64,000 nucleotides of DNA from Ophiodon elongatus (Eukaryota > Chordata > Actinopteri > Perciformes > Hexagrammidae). Location of the stretch: the NCBI GenBank assembly GCA_016806645.1, contig JACSYO010002158.1, positions 1,085,748-1,149,747 on the forward strand, given 5' to 3'. The position numbers and the translations under genes were made by a program. The notes under the pieces were generated by a model. It was not told the origin of the DNA. It did not search any database and saw only the letters and a list, made by a program, of their open reading frames with translations. Of this stretch, positions 33,095 through 44,744 are shown piece by piece. How positions within the stretch are numbered: the stretch's first letter is position 1; each line of letters starts with the position of its first letter.

Positions 33095-36089
33095 CTGGTG
33101 TTGGCACACACACACAAATACACACATAGTCAGTCACATTGCAATATTATTGAGAATAAACACACATTTTATATCCAATTAGAAGAATTTTGAGTCCAGA
33201 GGGAAGTGACGTACGTCACTTATCTGAAATAGTCCCCAAGTCCCCACCTCCAATGCAGAGAGCTGGTGGCACGACAGAATATGCAGAATACACAAGATAG
33301 AATATGTATGTGTGGTCTAGCTTGGGTTATTGCTCCTTCTTAGGCACATGTTCCCTGAAGAGGATTTCGTGCATGCCAGGCAGACTAAACCAAGCACACC
33401 TAAAATGTTTCCGAAGCCATTCTTCCATCTCATGGCATGCGCGAGACCGTCAAGCGGCCCGTGAGATCCCACTTGGAGGCGACGTCAGATTGCACATTTT
33501 TTCCGGTCTCTCCTCGGCACACACTGTGCACCCGATCAGCCGTGTCCTCTCCGAACTCCGTCGTGTCTTTTGCTGCTGTTTATCGAGGCCACGGAGCTGC
33601 CTGTGTGGGCTTTGGGATTTGTGTGGGATGTGGTGGAATCAAATCCTATTAACACTATCAATTTTACACTAATAATCTTTCCTTTCTTAAATAGATAGGT
33701 TGTTCAGTACAGAATAATGTGCTGTGCTAAACCTGCAGAAGTGGGGGTGTTGATTAAATCCCTGGTGGACTTTTTAAAGCATCTGCTACATAAGGGGAAG
33801 AAAAATACATTTAAGCTGTTTTCTTACTGCTGCTTAGATTGGTTGTATACCTTGCATCATATATATGTATATATATATATATATATATATACCATGAAGC
33901 CATTGAAGATGGTAACATGATGTTTGTAGGATGGGTATGGCTGCAGTACGACCTGTAATGTGAAAAGCACGTGTCGGCCATTTACCTGTCGCAACAACGA
34001 AAGACAAAATGTGATCCCTTTTCAAAGCAGCAGAGTTCTTCCTCGTAATATTTGAAACCACTGTGCAGTATCTTTCAGACCCATGGATTTGTGACTGTAA
34101 CTTAGAGCTTCTCAATGGGGGGGTCGTTCACAGAACGCTGTGGGATGCTGGAAGCAATATTTTAGAAAGCGGGGCCTTGAGGTGTTGGTCTAATGATGCG
34201 TTTGTGTGTATGTATGTGTGTGTGTGTGTGTGTGTGTGTATGTTTTTTTATTGCCAGTTGAGTCATTTCAATGTACATTTTCACAATGTTATCATTAGAC
34301 TTACTTTTACCATCATCGTCTGAAGCCTTTTTTTCCTCCAAATTGCTAACGAGCAGCTTTTTATTGTTTTCTATGAAACGGCGCGCTCCTCTGAACTGTA
34401 GCTCTGTGATGCTGCGTGTGTCACGATGGTGAGCTGTTTGCCCGATCAGATGTGTTGTCTGTTAGTTTTCCACCTCCGATGAAGAGCAGCGCAGAGCCGC
34501 TCCCTAAACTTTGCCTTATCCGCAAGTGGGCTGTGTGTCCAGACTGTGTGAGGGAGCACTGCCATGGCAGCAGAGCGATGACGTAATGCAGGTTGATTCT
34601 TTTCTTGAAACAATCATGTGGCTTTATTCTCATTAAATTATTAAATTACAACTTTATTTTCCACTGTGTAGGTTTTATAGGTTCATAAATGAATGAAAAT
34701 GAATGAATGTCTCATTGAGGTGAATAGGAGCCGCATGCTCATTTATAGAGGTTACTTCCCCAAACAACAGACATAAAAAGAGGAGGGAAGAGTAAATCGT
34801 GCCTTCTTGTGTGTTGACTCAGCAGAGATAACAATAAATGAGAAAATACGTACTCAAAAGCAACACAGAAAGCCTGTCTTACTATTATATTCCATTATAT
34901 TTTTACATTTTGAATTGTTACCTGCCTCCCCAATTTTGTGTTTACATAAATAAAAATGTTTGCACCATAAATTGATGCATACAAATGAACGAGAACACAG
35001 AAAATGAAGTGTTTGTTGCTCAACATTTCCTTGGGAGGACTCTGCTTAATATGCCCCCCCTCCCCCCCTCCCTCTGATTGTTGAAATGAAACCTACATGG
35101 TGAAAGTGGCTTTCTGATTGGCCACATTTCCAACTGTTGCATTTGTTTAACACTCATGATTCTAATTTATATTCACATGGCTTCTTTGCTCTCTGGGGAA
35201 CTCGTGATAATGATATTCCAACTGTCCAGTTTAATCAGATCTGTTATTTGGCATTCAATCACATTTTTCTTTTTGTGATAACACAGAATAATAATCAACA
35301 TTAATATTGAGCTGAGACACTGAGATCACATTTTAATTGATGGGGGGCAGTAAGGGACCTGGATAATGGATATGGGAGCGCTGGCCGTAAGAAGATTGAG
35401 AAGCGCCGCTCTCGCTGGACTCCCTGGATCATTTTCCATTATCTCACCGGAACATGAAACAACACACCCACCAGCAAGCAGCTGAACCGCTTGCATTTCT
35501 TTCCACGCTGGGGTGGTTTCTGTCTGAATGCCAGCTAAGTGAGGTGGAACGTCACAGTGTGTATCTTTGAGTATTTAAATAGTAGTACAGCACAGGCCAG
35601 GTTTTTTTTGTTGTTGTTGTTGTTTTTGTAACACATCAATATTTCATGTGAACTGCAGAAATGCAATTTGACACCAGGTGTGAATACACTTCAGCTAACG
35701 CATTTCCCGCCTCAATCTGGGTATGGGGTGAGTTCAAAACAGACATCAAGGGGCTCTCCTGTGAAGTAAAAAACGTAAAAACGGTAGAGAGGAAATGGGT
35801 GAGACAAAGGTCCCGTCAGCCCCGTCGCCAGCCAAAAATGTTGGTTTCTGTAAACCACCGATACGTTGAATGTGGAGGTCTTTTCTTTCCATGAGAGCAA
35901 GTGAGCAAGACAGTACACTGAGGGTGGTGGATGGGTCAAACCAACATGGGACTTTCACCCAGGAGACGGCTGTTTGCGTCCCATGTGAAGCCAAATGCAA
36001 AAGTCCACTTTATGCTTGTTTTGCTTGATACGGAACCGTGCGTGAGAAAATGTTTATTTCACGATAGTTGTTTATTATTGGAGCACTCA

Positions 36090-36605
36090 TGGCACGTGAA
36101 AATGTGGCGGCCCTTGGGCCGACCACCAAGCCAGACCTGCCGGACTGAACGCCACCAAACTGTTGCAGGGAGGAGAGCCGAGATGGAAGCTAAGCTAACC
36201 CAGCTAGGACCACATGCTACTCCACTACCCAGCCTCCTGCTGGCTGTCTGATTGCAGGAAAATAAAATGGATGAAGTAGGACTTCAGGCGAACCCATCGA
36301 TGGGAGGTCGGTGACTGCTGAGTCCACGTCTTCACAGAGACCTGGATCCGTTGTTCATCCCGGATCAAGCAGCACTTGACGGGCGGACAGCAGGACAGAG
36401 AGCAGGACTCCGGTGGGACGAGAGGAGGTGGACTCTGGGTTTACATCGTGATGTTGATGCTCAAACATAGTGAATGTTGGTGGACAATGTTTTCCTGATG
36501 TTGCACTACTGTTTCTGTTTTGTTTGTCATGTTGTCTTGTGTTGAAAATGGGCTACAACTGCATTTCGTTGTGCATCCCTGTGTTGCGTAATGACAATAG
36601 ATCAC
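36090..36605 (+). mobile_element. Non-LTR retrotransposon fragment, internally deleted
   Basis: Near 36325-36450 shifted frames give pieces like VFTETW, then LDGRTA and RGGGLWVYI. These are typical of the LINE apurinic endonuclease region. The 3' part at about 36545-36600 has GGGCTACAACTGCATTTCGT and AATGACAATAGA, the common LINE tail. Endonuclease and tail are almost adjacent, so the reverse transcriptase is missing. Confidence 0.5.
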
Positions 36606-37373
36606 CATCGAATTTGGTCATTTGACCTATCCCGTGGTTTGCAGAAACGTACACTGCCAAACAATGTTTTCTGGCGAGTGGGTTGCCCCTGCTGAACTCC
36701 ATCTGTGGACGTTATGGTACATGATTTTCTTTATTTGATCATTAAATTATTCCTAACCTGTCTTTAAGACCTTAAAAACAAATTCTTATTTACGATGGTG
36801 GCCTGGCAGAAGGCGGAATCCTCTTGAAGGAGGGGGTTAGGGGCTAACAAAAGCTAAGCTCAAAAGTTAAAAAGACAGAATGGCGCTTAAAGATGGCCAG
36901 ACAGAGGAATGGAGAGCTTTGCATTTGTAGCCAAACTGTATGGCAGAGCGATAGAGAACACCAAGCTTTTGGAGTGCGCGCCTGCATGCCGACCATTGAA
37001 TGTCACCATAGTCTAACAGGGAAGGGTGATCCAGCCACAACTTCTCATTTCCGTTGCTTGGTCAGTGGCCATACACTTCTAGATACCCCACGTCATTTTT
37101 GGACGTGTCAGGGACGCTGTGCTCATTAAATGCATAGGGTCTTTTCAAAATAAACCTCAGACGTAGGTTTTCTTAGTTTTTAGGTTTACTGGGTGAGTTT
37201 TAGGAAAAGATTGTGGGTACTTTCTGTACTTTCAAAGATTGCCTCAATGATTGCCAAAAGCATCCACATGCCCCTCTGGGTCATCGACTCCACAGCTTGT
37301 CGCTTTTTCAAAGATATGAATCCTCCCATGAACGTGGAGAGTGACTCATTCACATTTTCTTCATTCATTCATT

Positions 37374-37710
37374 TGAGAGAGTCCCGTCTCTGAGCGGTAC
37401 ACGACGAGAAGCGCAACAGGACCGTAAAGCCGGCCAGAGACTGCTGCAGTCAGCAGAATGCATCTCTGGAGGCGCCCTCTTCAATCTGGAGGATGTGTGA
37501 AAGGGGCAGTGCGGGAGGATCATTAAAGATCCCATCTCAGGCCGACAACAGCCTCCTCCAACTGCTGCAGTCAGGCAAACGCCTCCACAGACATGATGCC
37601 AACGCAGAGGAGCGCACAAAGAGCTGCTTTCTCCGGGCCATAAGTATCCTCAGTACGGAGCTACCAAGGGGTCTGCACGCTGCTCTGAGTATGACAAGTG
37701 TGTGACATAA
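37374..37710 (+). mobile_element. Non-LTR retrotransposon ORF2 C-terminal fragment
   Basis: The frame at about 37480-37700 reads MCERGSAGGSLKIPSQADNS, then LLQSGKRLHRH and RTKSCFLRAISILSTELP. The order KIPSxxxNxLxxLLxSGKR followed by SFLRAI is the usual end of ORF2 in fish LINEs. Upstream frames are shifted. No tail is evident after the stop. Confidence 0.55.
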
Positions 37711-38368
37711 ACGTGCATTCATTTACAAAAAGAGTTGGATTCCCTTCATGTTACAAAGGCATGACACTGCCTTGGGTGACGTCTGAAGTCAACTCAATCC
37801 TCTTTTACTATTCTAGGTTACGTGTTTACTAAACCGGGGGGGTCCCCACACTTAAAGGTTTATGATGACAGTCACAATAAATTTGTGTCAGCTAGATTTA
37901 ATACAGCATTTAGGACGGACACTTTACACGGCAGATAAAAAGAAAAAGGCGGGTTTACTTGCTCCACATCCCTGAGGCTGTGAGAGAAAACAACCTGTAA
38001 GCTGTCTCGTTTTATCCTCTGTAATTGTCACTTGGAGCCGACCACCTTGTTTGGCTGTGTGCTACGTAGCTGAAATAAGCATGGAATAGTATGTGTAAAA
38101 AGTATGTGTACTAGTTATATGGCCTGTAAATCCACATATTTGAGAAAACAAAACAAGGTTCATATTTGGAAGCTGCTTCAGGTGAGAAACCAAACCTTCA
38201 GACCTAAATGTTACACCCCATTTAGCTTCAGTGCTACTACAAACTCATTCTCCAACAGCTACTAATAATTATGCTGGAGGATTACATAAATGTTCTTTCC
38301 GGGACACATGGATGATTTTGTTTTTGTTGTTGTTTGATGTACTCCTTTAACGCATTAGTTTGGCTTAC

Positions 38369-38549
38369 CCTCTTCACACTGGTGTCCTGTGTATCCCGGC
38401 ACACACTGGCAGCTGAAGGAGCCCCACTCGCCGTGACAGCGACCCCGGTGGCCGCAGGACGGGTAGCCCATGTTGACACAGCTGCTGTCGGTGGTCAGGC
38501 AGCCCGGAGAGCTGGATTGGGAGTCGGCCGGGGTTCCCAAATCATACAG
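38369..38549 (-). CDS. Type III classical cadherin exon 4 of 8: linker and EGF-like domain between the laminin G domains
   Basis: The exon opens with LYDLGTPADSQSSSPGC and then encodes an EGF-like domain with cysteines in the order C..C..C.C..C: CVNMGYPSCGHRGRC followed by FSCQCVPGYTGHQC. The end pattern CxCxxGYxGxxC is the EGF signature. The acceptor is CCCCCATTCAG at 38550, preceded on the minus strand by an unusually long pyrimidine-rich tract. The donor is GAGG|GTAAGC at 38368. Phases are 0 in and 1 out. Joined to the next exon, the split codon gives Glu. DN-cadherins carry one EGF between two laminin G domains at this point, so placement supports the family call. No calcium-binding EGF consensus is evident. 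Confidence 0.93.
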
Positions 38550-38555
38550 CTGAAT

Positions 38556-38720
38556 GGGGGAGATAGGTGGAGAGGAGATGGAGGGGTGGTGCATGAAGAG
38601 AGGATGAGAGGAAAGGAAAGGAAGGAGGAGAGGTGGCAGAAGGAGAGATGGGGATATGGGTGGAGGTGGGGGGGGGAGAAAAGATGAAGAGAGAGGAGGA
38701 AGAAGAGGGAGAGATGTAAG
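38556..38720. repeat. Homopurine/homopyrimidine tract next to exon 4 acceptor
   Basis: The plus strand is almost wholly G and A for about 165 bp (GGAAAGGAAAGGAAGGAGGA and similar). In the transcript this is a very long pyrimidine tract ending at the exon 4 acceptor. Pyrimidine-rich frames through it are artefacts. Confidence 0.85.
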
Positions 38721-41700
38721 AGAACAGCGTTAGAAAGGAAAGATAAGGGAACGTTGAGACGAGTAGACGGGGAGTTTGGGAGAGTTGCCAATAAACAGTT
38801 TGTGGCAAACAAACAAGTGGCAGCAGAGAGAGGGGATTGGGGAAGACAGAGGACAGACAGGTATGGGGTTGGTAGCCAGAGGGGGAGTCAGATTTGAAAA
38901 GAAGAAATTAAAGAGTCCAAAAAATATATATATATATCAGAAATATTCAAATGTGTTGAAGGACATGAGCTCAGGGTACACTGTGGCCTTCTCTACTTTT
39001 CACTCTGACTTTCTTCCCACAGCGACGAAACCAAACACTGGACAAATCTTCTAAGGGACAAACGGCATGGCCGACTGCAGAGCAAGCTGTAAGGACGGGG
39101 GAACCTTGAACGCCTCAATTTGTGTCCCTCACAAAACCGCGCCATAAAAAACATTAATATGTTCAATCTCGTCTCTGCCCAACCGAACTTTATGAGTTAT
39201 GTTGGTGCTGCGGGCGAGGACGTAGAAATGCAAAGGATCGTAAAAGTTGACAGTGAGTCATACCGCCAGGGAGTTGCTGATTGGCTCTGACCTCCAGCAA
39301 AGAGGCATCTTCCTGGTTGCTGACCTTTTGAAAGCTACAGCTCGTCCTGTTTGGTTTGGACCGTTCGGGTTGATTGCTGAGAACCAAAAAACTGACATTA
39401 TAGCAATCAGTGACTGAGAGACACATCGGGGTGTCTGCAATTGATTCGAGTGCACATCTGTGTCACTGTGGCGCATATCTGTGTGTTTGAGCAAAAGACT
39501 TGGGCCGAGGTACGAGCCGAATGCAAAAATACACCCGCTTCTGCTTGGATTACACATTTTGGCTTCGGCTGAGAAGAGTGTCACACACCCACACAGAGAC
39601 ACCGTGGGCGGCCCTGTTTGTATTTGCCAAGAATAATTCCAGGTGCTGGGTATAAAAACGTCTCAGTCCACAGGAAGTGAAACACACATTCTACACCAAA
39701 AGCAAAGTGTAGAGCTGAGCGTGTTGCGTAGTGAGTGAGGCGGGGGCAGCCCGGCTTTACACCGGCAGGTGAATGATAAACTTTTCATCCTAAAACTATG
39801 GCAGCCTCCACTCCTCAAAAGAAGCTTTCCACTTGATTTTTTTAACCTTCGTCTTAAGGGATTTGCTCCCGTAAGAGCATTGGTGAGGTCGGATGCTGAT
39901 GCTGGCCGATAAGGCTGTTGTGTTGGAAGGGGTTAAAGTCAGGGCTCTGTGCGGGTCAAGTTCTACCAAATGAAAACTGTAAAATGGACCTGGCTTCAAC
40001 TGTACACTGTAGCATTCAGATTTCCCTTAATTGTAAATGAAGGTACAATGGTTGATGAGGCAACACCTGTGGTTACTGGTGCTTAGTAATGATCAAAAAT
40101 CACATTTGATGAAAATCATTCATTTATTCCGGTTGTTCCATTAAATTCTGGTTTTGGCCTGGCATTGGAGAGGTGTTTTTCAGAAACTGCTTCCAATGCG
40201 TGTCTGCAGATGAATGTAATGTCCGTAATTTTCCTGTAACATACAGCAAAGTTTCTCTACATTGGCCCGTAATGTTCTACCTCTGTCAAACCTTTTGCTG
40301 AGCAATTTCGATTCAAAGCAGCTGGCATTCAAAATGCCATTAGCACAACTCTTGAAACTGCAAAGCCTCCATACTTAAAAAAAATGGAGTGACAGTTTTG
40401 TCAAAACAACCGAAAAACTTAGTAGCGGTAATGTTAGGCTGAGAGCTGAGGGGAGAAAGACGAGCGGCGTAATGACAGGACGAGGATGGAGAGAGTTAAA
40501 AAAGATGATGGCGAATGACAGCTGGAGGGGACAGACCCAACTCCAGAATAGAAACACAATTACAAAATCAAAAAAATCTCTTCCTGTCTCTTTTCCAGGA
40601 GACAGCGTCACATTCGCCCATGCCTTTAGCTCAGTCTAGTTTGCTTTTCTTCTTCCATCTGCACACACCACACACTGGTCCCATACCGCCAGTATGAACA
40701 ATAGGTTTTGTGGAGGTGACGTGGTCCTGACATGCTGCATCTATGTTTGGTAATGTACAGATGCCCACAGGACAGACACACATACATACAGACACCCAGT
40801 TGACAGATACCTTTTCACCTATTCCTGCCCTCCAGTCCAAATAGATCCTGACCGTTAGCTTAACCGTCCTTAACGCAAGTAGCTAGCTAGCTACAGCTCG
40901 ATAACAAAAGGGAAACGTAACTCTGAATAAAGAAAACTGGACTCTGTTGAAAAGGCCTAAATAAAATATATATATTTTTTAGCAATGTGTATAAAAGTAG
41001 TTTGCAATTTGCACGTTATAATTGATTCTCTAATATGCTGCTGTTTTAATCTGCCAGTTAATGTCACTTACGTACAACCGTAGCGTAGTGGTAGAGAATT
41101 GAAGATGACATTTGGAAATCATCATTGGATCAAGGCAACGTTAATATGGTTGTTGACAGGTTTGGGGGGACGTACTCTGTTGGAACATCATTTTAAGTGT
41201 CTTAGCCGGCAACACATTCCCCCAAACACCACTTTCTTGCCTGTCCTGCAGTTGTGGCTGTGGAAGCATTTTAATCAGAATTTAAATCAAATTCTTTTTT
41301 TTCTTTTTTTTTTTGTAAATGATACTAAGATTTTTTCTTTGTTTTTCAACCAATTACTCTTTCTTACATGATCTGATCTCAATCTCGCCTCTCAAAAAGG
41401 GAACCTACATGCAGACACGAACATAGAAACAGACACGGACAGAGTACGCGGTTACTATCAATGTCATCTACCTTTACCACTTCCCAGGCACGCACACCTC
41501 AAAACAGATGAAAATGTGACACACTCGCACTTTCTGCGGCAATAAGAGCACACAATGATTAAAAATAATAAAGAAAAAATAATAAATCATAAAATGTCGG
41601 AACACGTCCATCAACATTACTAATCATCAGTACGCCTACAGTTGCTTGCTCTGTGGAGATTTATTATCCTCATGTCCGCCCACACGCATCATGCAGATTT

Positions 41701-41879
41701 CTCTCATTAGTGTATACAGTTTGTGCAGCCTCCCGCTACGTCTGCATCTCAGGTACACCACACCAACTACAGTACAAGCCTTTTAGCATTGCAGCGGGAG
41801 AGACGTATATCAATTTATATTCCCTCTCTCGTGATTCAACAACTTAATTGAGCTTTAAAGGTCTACTGAATGGAAATGG

Positions 41880-42165
41880 CAGTAAAGGTTTGCATGTTCT
41901 CCCGGTGTCTGCGTGGGTTTTCTGCAAGTGCGGTTTCCCTCCCACATTACAAGAGACAGTAAAGACATGCAGGTGAGGTTAATTGGTGAATTGAATGTGA
42001 GGATGAATGATTGTCTGTCTCTTTATGTCAGCCCTGCGATTGATTGGCAGCCCTGTAGCCCGCCTCTCGCCCAATGTCGGCCGGGATCGGCTCCGGCTCC
42101 AGCGCTGACCCTCCAAAGGTCAAGTGGGTACAGCTGATGGATGGAATGGACGAATGGATACGGAT
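41880..42165 (+). mobile_element. Widespread fish retroelement 3' region (LINE-tail type)
   Basis: The blocks TTTGCATGTTCTCCCGGTGT, GTTAATTGGTGAATTGAATG, TTGATTGGCAGCCCTGTAGC, CGCCTCTCGCCCAATGTCGG and GTACAGCTGATGGATGGAAT occur in the order of a very common teleost dispersed repeat ending in GGATGGA-type units. I recall it as the 3' part of a non-LTR retrotransposon; the exact family is not certain. Confidence 0.6.
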
Positions 42166-43968
42166 AATTTGTTATTGTGGAGGGAAACAAGACTACAACT
42201 CTAACAGCCAAACTCACCGACCCTAGAGGCCCTGTCGCTCCTTACGCTGAACCAGACTACCAGACAAAAGTGGTTTGAACTGGCCAAGTGAAGGACGAGG
42301 CATTTTGTTTTTCATTTGAAGGTAACTGCCAATACAACACGTGTCTATTTCACGGGTAGTTATTAGCTCACACGTACAAACTCGTTTCACTGTCGGATCG
42401 AGCACGGGGTCCTACAACATGAGTGGATAACCACAAAAGAGGGGAAAAATACAAGGACACACACTCTCAATCAAAGTACAAAAGCAAACCTTCAAATACC
42501 AAAAAATATATAATCAAACAAGCCAGAAATTTTGATAGAGATTTTACATTGACGTAATTATATGTTTGAAAGTCGTTTGCGTCATTAGTGTAAATGTAGA
42601 TAAATAGTTTTAATGATGCAACGAGAGGAACAGATACACATGTCCTAAAAACTGGAGCCCGCTATAGAAGAGATATTGGTCAGACGTCAGTATTGTTGAA
42701 TTTGTATTCGGAGAGAAAAAAGTGTGGTGCATCTCTAGCTACAGATGCTGTTGTATATGGATGTAAGCATTTGATTTTATAAGCATCATTCTCTCCAAGG
42801 CTTTGTTAGTTCACGTCAAGATAAATGAAGTCCTGCTCCGCTGCTGTAAAAGGCCTAACAGGGCTGATCATACTTTTGACTTTCCACTTGTTTCCTAACT
42901 TCAAAATGAGATCGTGTATCTATCCGAGATCATTTGAAAAACTAGCTTCCCTGAAAGAGTCCGGCGAGAGCCACTCCTACAGTACCAGTAGTCACTTTTC
43001 TGATATCCAATTTGAATTAGTCACTGCCGCAGTGCTCAAAGCGGCTCCATGCACAGCAACAAGAACCAATCGCAAAGCTTCCGCTACCTCCAATGAGAGT
43101 GTCATAAAAGATGAGAAGTCCCGCTCTCCTCCCACTCTTTTGCTTTGCATAGAGAGATGCAAAGATTCCGTGATCAGATTGCAAGCATAATTGAATGCAG
43201 AGCACATTTTATACCAGGTGTAACTTGAGTCTTGATCACAATGTAAATTACAAATGTGAGCAGAAAGGAGAGCGATGAAATATCTCTAGCAGCCTGTAAT
43301 GAAGGTAGTATTGTTTCTAAATCGTGATAAGTTACACATTACCGAGCTTGAGCGGTGACATAGCGATATTTCACACACGTCAACATTTCATTTCTGATTT
43401 CCTTGGTCATCTGTTCAATTGCTTTTTGATTATCAGGGAAGTCACGTCTTACCCAGTCGGCATCAGTTTAAATAGAGATTTGAAAGAAAAAAACCTTGAC
43501 ATGTCGCAATACTTTTGGACAGTCAGGGACAACACTTCTCACTTTTTAGGTTCATTTGAAGCCGAGCCAAAAGTCCAGGCTTTAGAAGGCAGCGGGTTCA
43601 CAAAAGGCTATCACACCTGAGGCTGGTGTTCATACAGAAATGATTTGGGTTTTGTTGGGCTTGGTCTCAGATTGTCATGGTTGAGCATGGAGTCCTTGAC
43701 TTTTTAACTCCAACAGAGCAGTGGAAGGTTACTTGAAAGTCTCGACTTGAAGTCAAGATTGGGCGGGAAGCGGAGAGAGTTTATATTCCACTTTCACTCT
43801 TGCAGTGTGATATTTGAAAGCGCTTTGAGGTTACAGTTCTTCCTCTTACATGGCACGAGAGTACTGTGAATGTCGAAACCTCTTATTAATCCATTTATCA
43901 GCTGGAGTGCAGGCGTGAGTTTGAGTGTGGCTCTGCCCAGGTGTGTGCGTGTGTCAGTGTTGCCTTAC

Positions 43969-44092
43969 CTTGCTGTCCACGATGAGGTCGCGGATGCAGC
44001 CGGTGAAGTGCTTGTGCTGAAGCTGAGGGTAGATGTAGGGGATGTCCTCGTTCACGCCGCCCAGCTGGAGCACCTGGCTCATGTTCAGGTGT
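43969..44092 (-). CDS. Type III classical cadherin exon 3 of 8: laminin G domain 1, end
   Basis: The exon encodes HLNMSQVLQLGGVNEDIP, then a short Tyr/Pro/Gln-rich loop, then HFTGCIRDLIVDSK. The LQLGG strand followed by FxGCIRDL is the classic end of a laminin G domain, with the closing cysteine. NMS is a possible N-glycosylation site. The acceptor is TTTCAG|A at 44093 and the donor AAG|GTAAGG at 43968, both strong. Entry phase 2 and exit phase 0 match both neighbours. In the family this segment is followed directly by an LYDL linker and an EGF domain, which is exactly what the next exon encodes. Confidence 0.92.
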
Positions 44093-44613
44093 CTGAAACA
44101 CATATAGAGGGCACATATTTCAAACAGATCACGAAATACGTGCACTGTAGGAATTGTAGGAATTACTCTGGAAATTCAATTCAATTCAATTTATTTTGTA
44201 TAGTCCAAAATCACAAATTACTAATTATCCTCAGAGGGCTTTACAATCTGTACACACACCACATCCTCTGTCCCGGGACCTCTCATCGGTTCAGAAAACC
44301 CCCCAAAAAAACCCAAACTTTTAACGGGGAGAAAAAGGGAAGAAACCTCCATTTAAATCCAAAGCAACATAATGTAAGTGTCGACGCATTGGAACTATAT
44401 GAGATGTCACAACACCATTAAAGACATTTTTGTTGCCTTTGCTTTAACTTGAAAGCAGTTTCTTCTCACTTATTCTAATCAAGCCTTTTAACATTTTATC
44501 ACAGGGAAGTAAACACGTCAGCCCCAAACAGAAGCTGTTGGTTGCAGTGCAAATTTCTCCTGACATTTGAAATATTCTTTGGTTCTATAAATACAGGTAA
44601 TAGGTGTTCGTAC
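44093..44613 (-). other. Intron between exons 2 and 3 (0.5 kb)
   Basis: The smallest intron. About a third of it is a dispersed fish repeat at 44176-44360, which contributes an open frame on the plus strand that is not a gene. Confidence 0.85.
44176..44360 (+). mobile_element. Dispersed fish retroelement fragment
   Basis: AATTCAATTCAATTTATTTT, then AGTCCAAAATCACAAATTAC, CAGAGGGCTTTACAATCTGT and GGGAAGAAACCT form a block I recognise as one of the commonest dispersed repeats in spiny-rayed fish. It is probably part of a non-LTR element. It sits about 80 bp upstream (transcript sense) of exon 3. Confidence 0.6.
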
Positions 44614-44744
44614 CTGTCGGCGTTGGGTGTAACGCCCGTCACTTCACAGGAGGAGTGGTCCTCGGTGGTCAGCCAGCTGCCGAGGCCTTCCATTTCCATC
44701 ACCGCCGCCCCTGAGCAGCGATCCAGGGTGAAACGCACTTCCTG
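44614..44744 (-). CDS. Type III classical cadherin exon 2 of 8: laminin G domain 1, middle
   Basis: The exon continues laminin G domain 1 with EVRFTLDRCSGAAVMEMEG and ends at NADR. The cysteine in LDRC and the later one in SSCEV sit where insect DN-cadherin has its paired cysteines (DFCKSAEIAEMED and the following MSC in that family, from memory). The acceptor region reads CTCTCAGCAG, so two AGs three bases apart could be used. The coordinates given use the first AG and keep an extra Gln; the second would start at 44741. The donor is CAG|GTACG at 44613. Phases are 0 in and 2 out, and the out phase fits the next exon, giving Arg across the junction. The intron to the next exon is only about 520 bp, the shortest in the visible gene. 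Confidence 0.88.

Larger units (their letters stand above)
33095..38368 (-). other. Intron between exons 4 and 5 (5.3 kb)
   Basis: It contains an AT dinucleotide run (33858-33891), a GT run (34207-34239), an AT-rich block with many homeodomain-like words (about 35100-35450), a LINE endonuclease-region fragment with tail (36090-36605) and a LINE C-terminal fragment (37374-37710). Short frames at 33304-33672 have no recognised domain. Confidence 0.75.
38550..43968 (-). other. Intron between exons 3 and 4 (5.4 kb)
   Basis: It holds the purine tract at its 3' end (plus-strand left) and a dispersed retroelement tail at 41880-42165. 39060-41870 and 42170-43960 contain only small unsupported frames. 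CTAGCTAGCTAG near 40885 and short A/T runs are the only other repeats seen. Confidence 0.75.

Noticed and set aside
41080..41110. tRNA-like start (GTAGCGTAGTGGTAGAG)
   Set aside because: Only an A-box-like piece; no B box or acceptor stem partner at the right distance.
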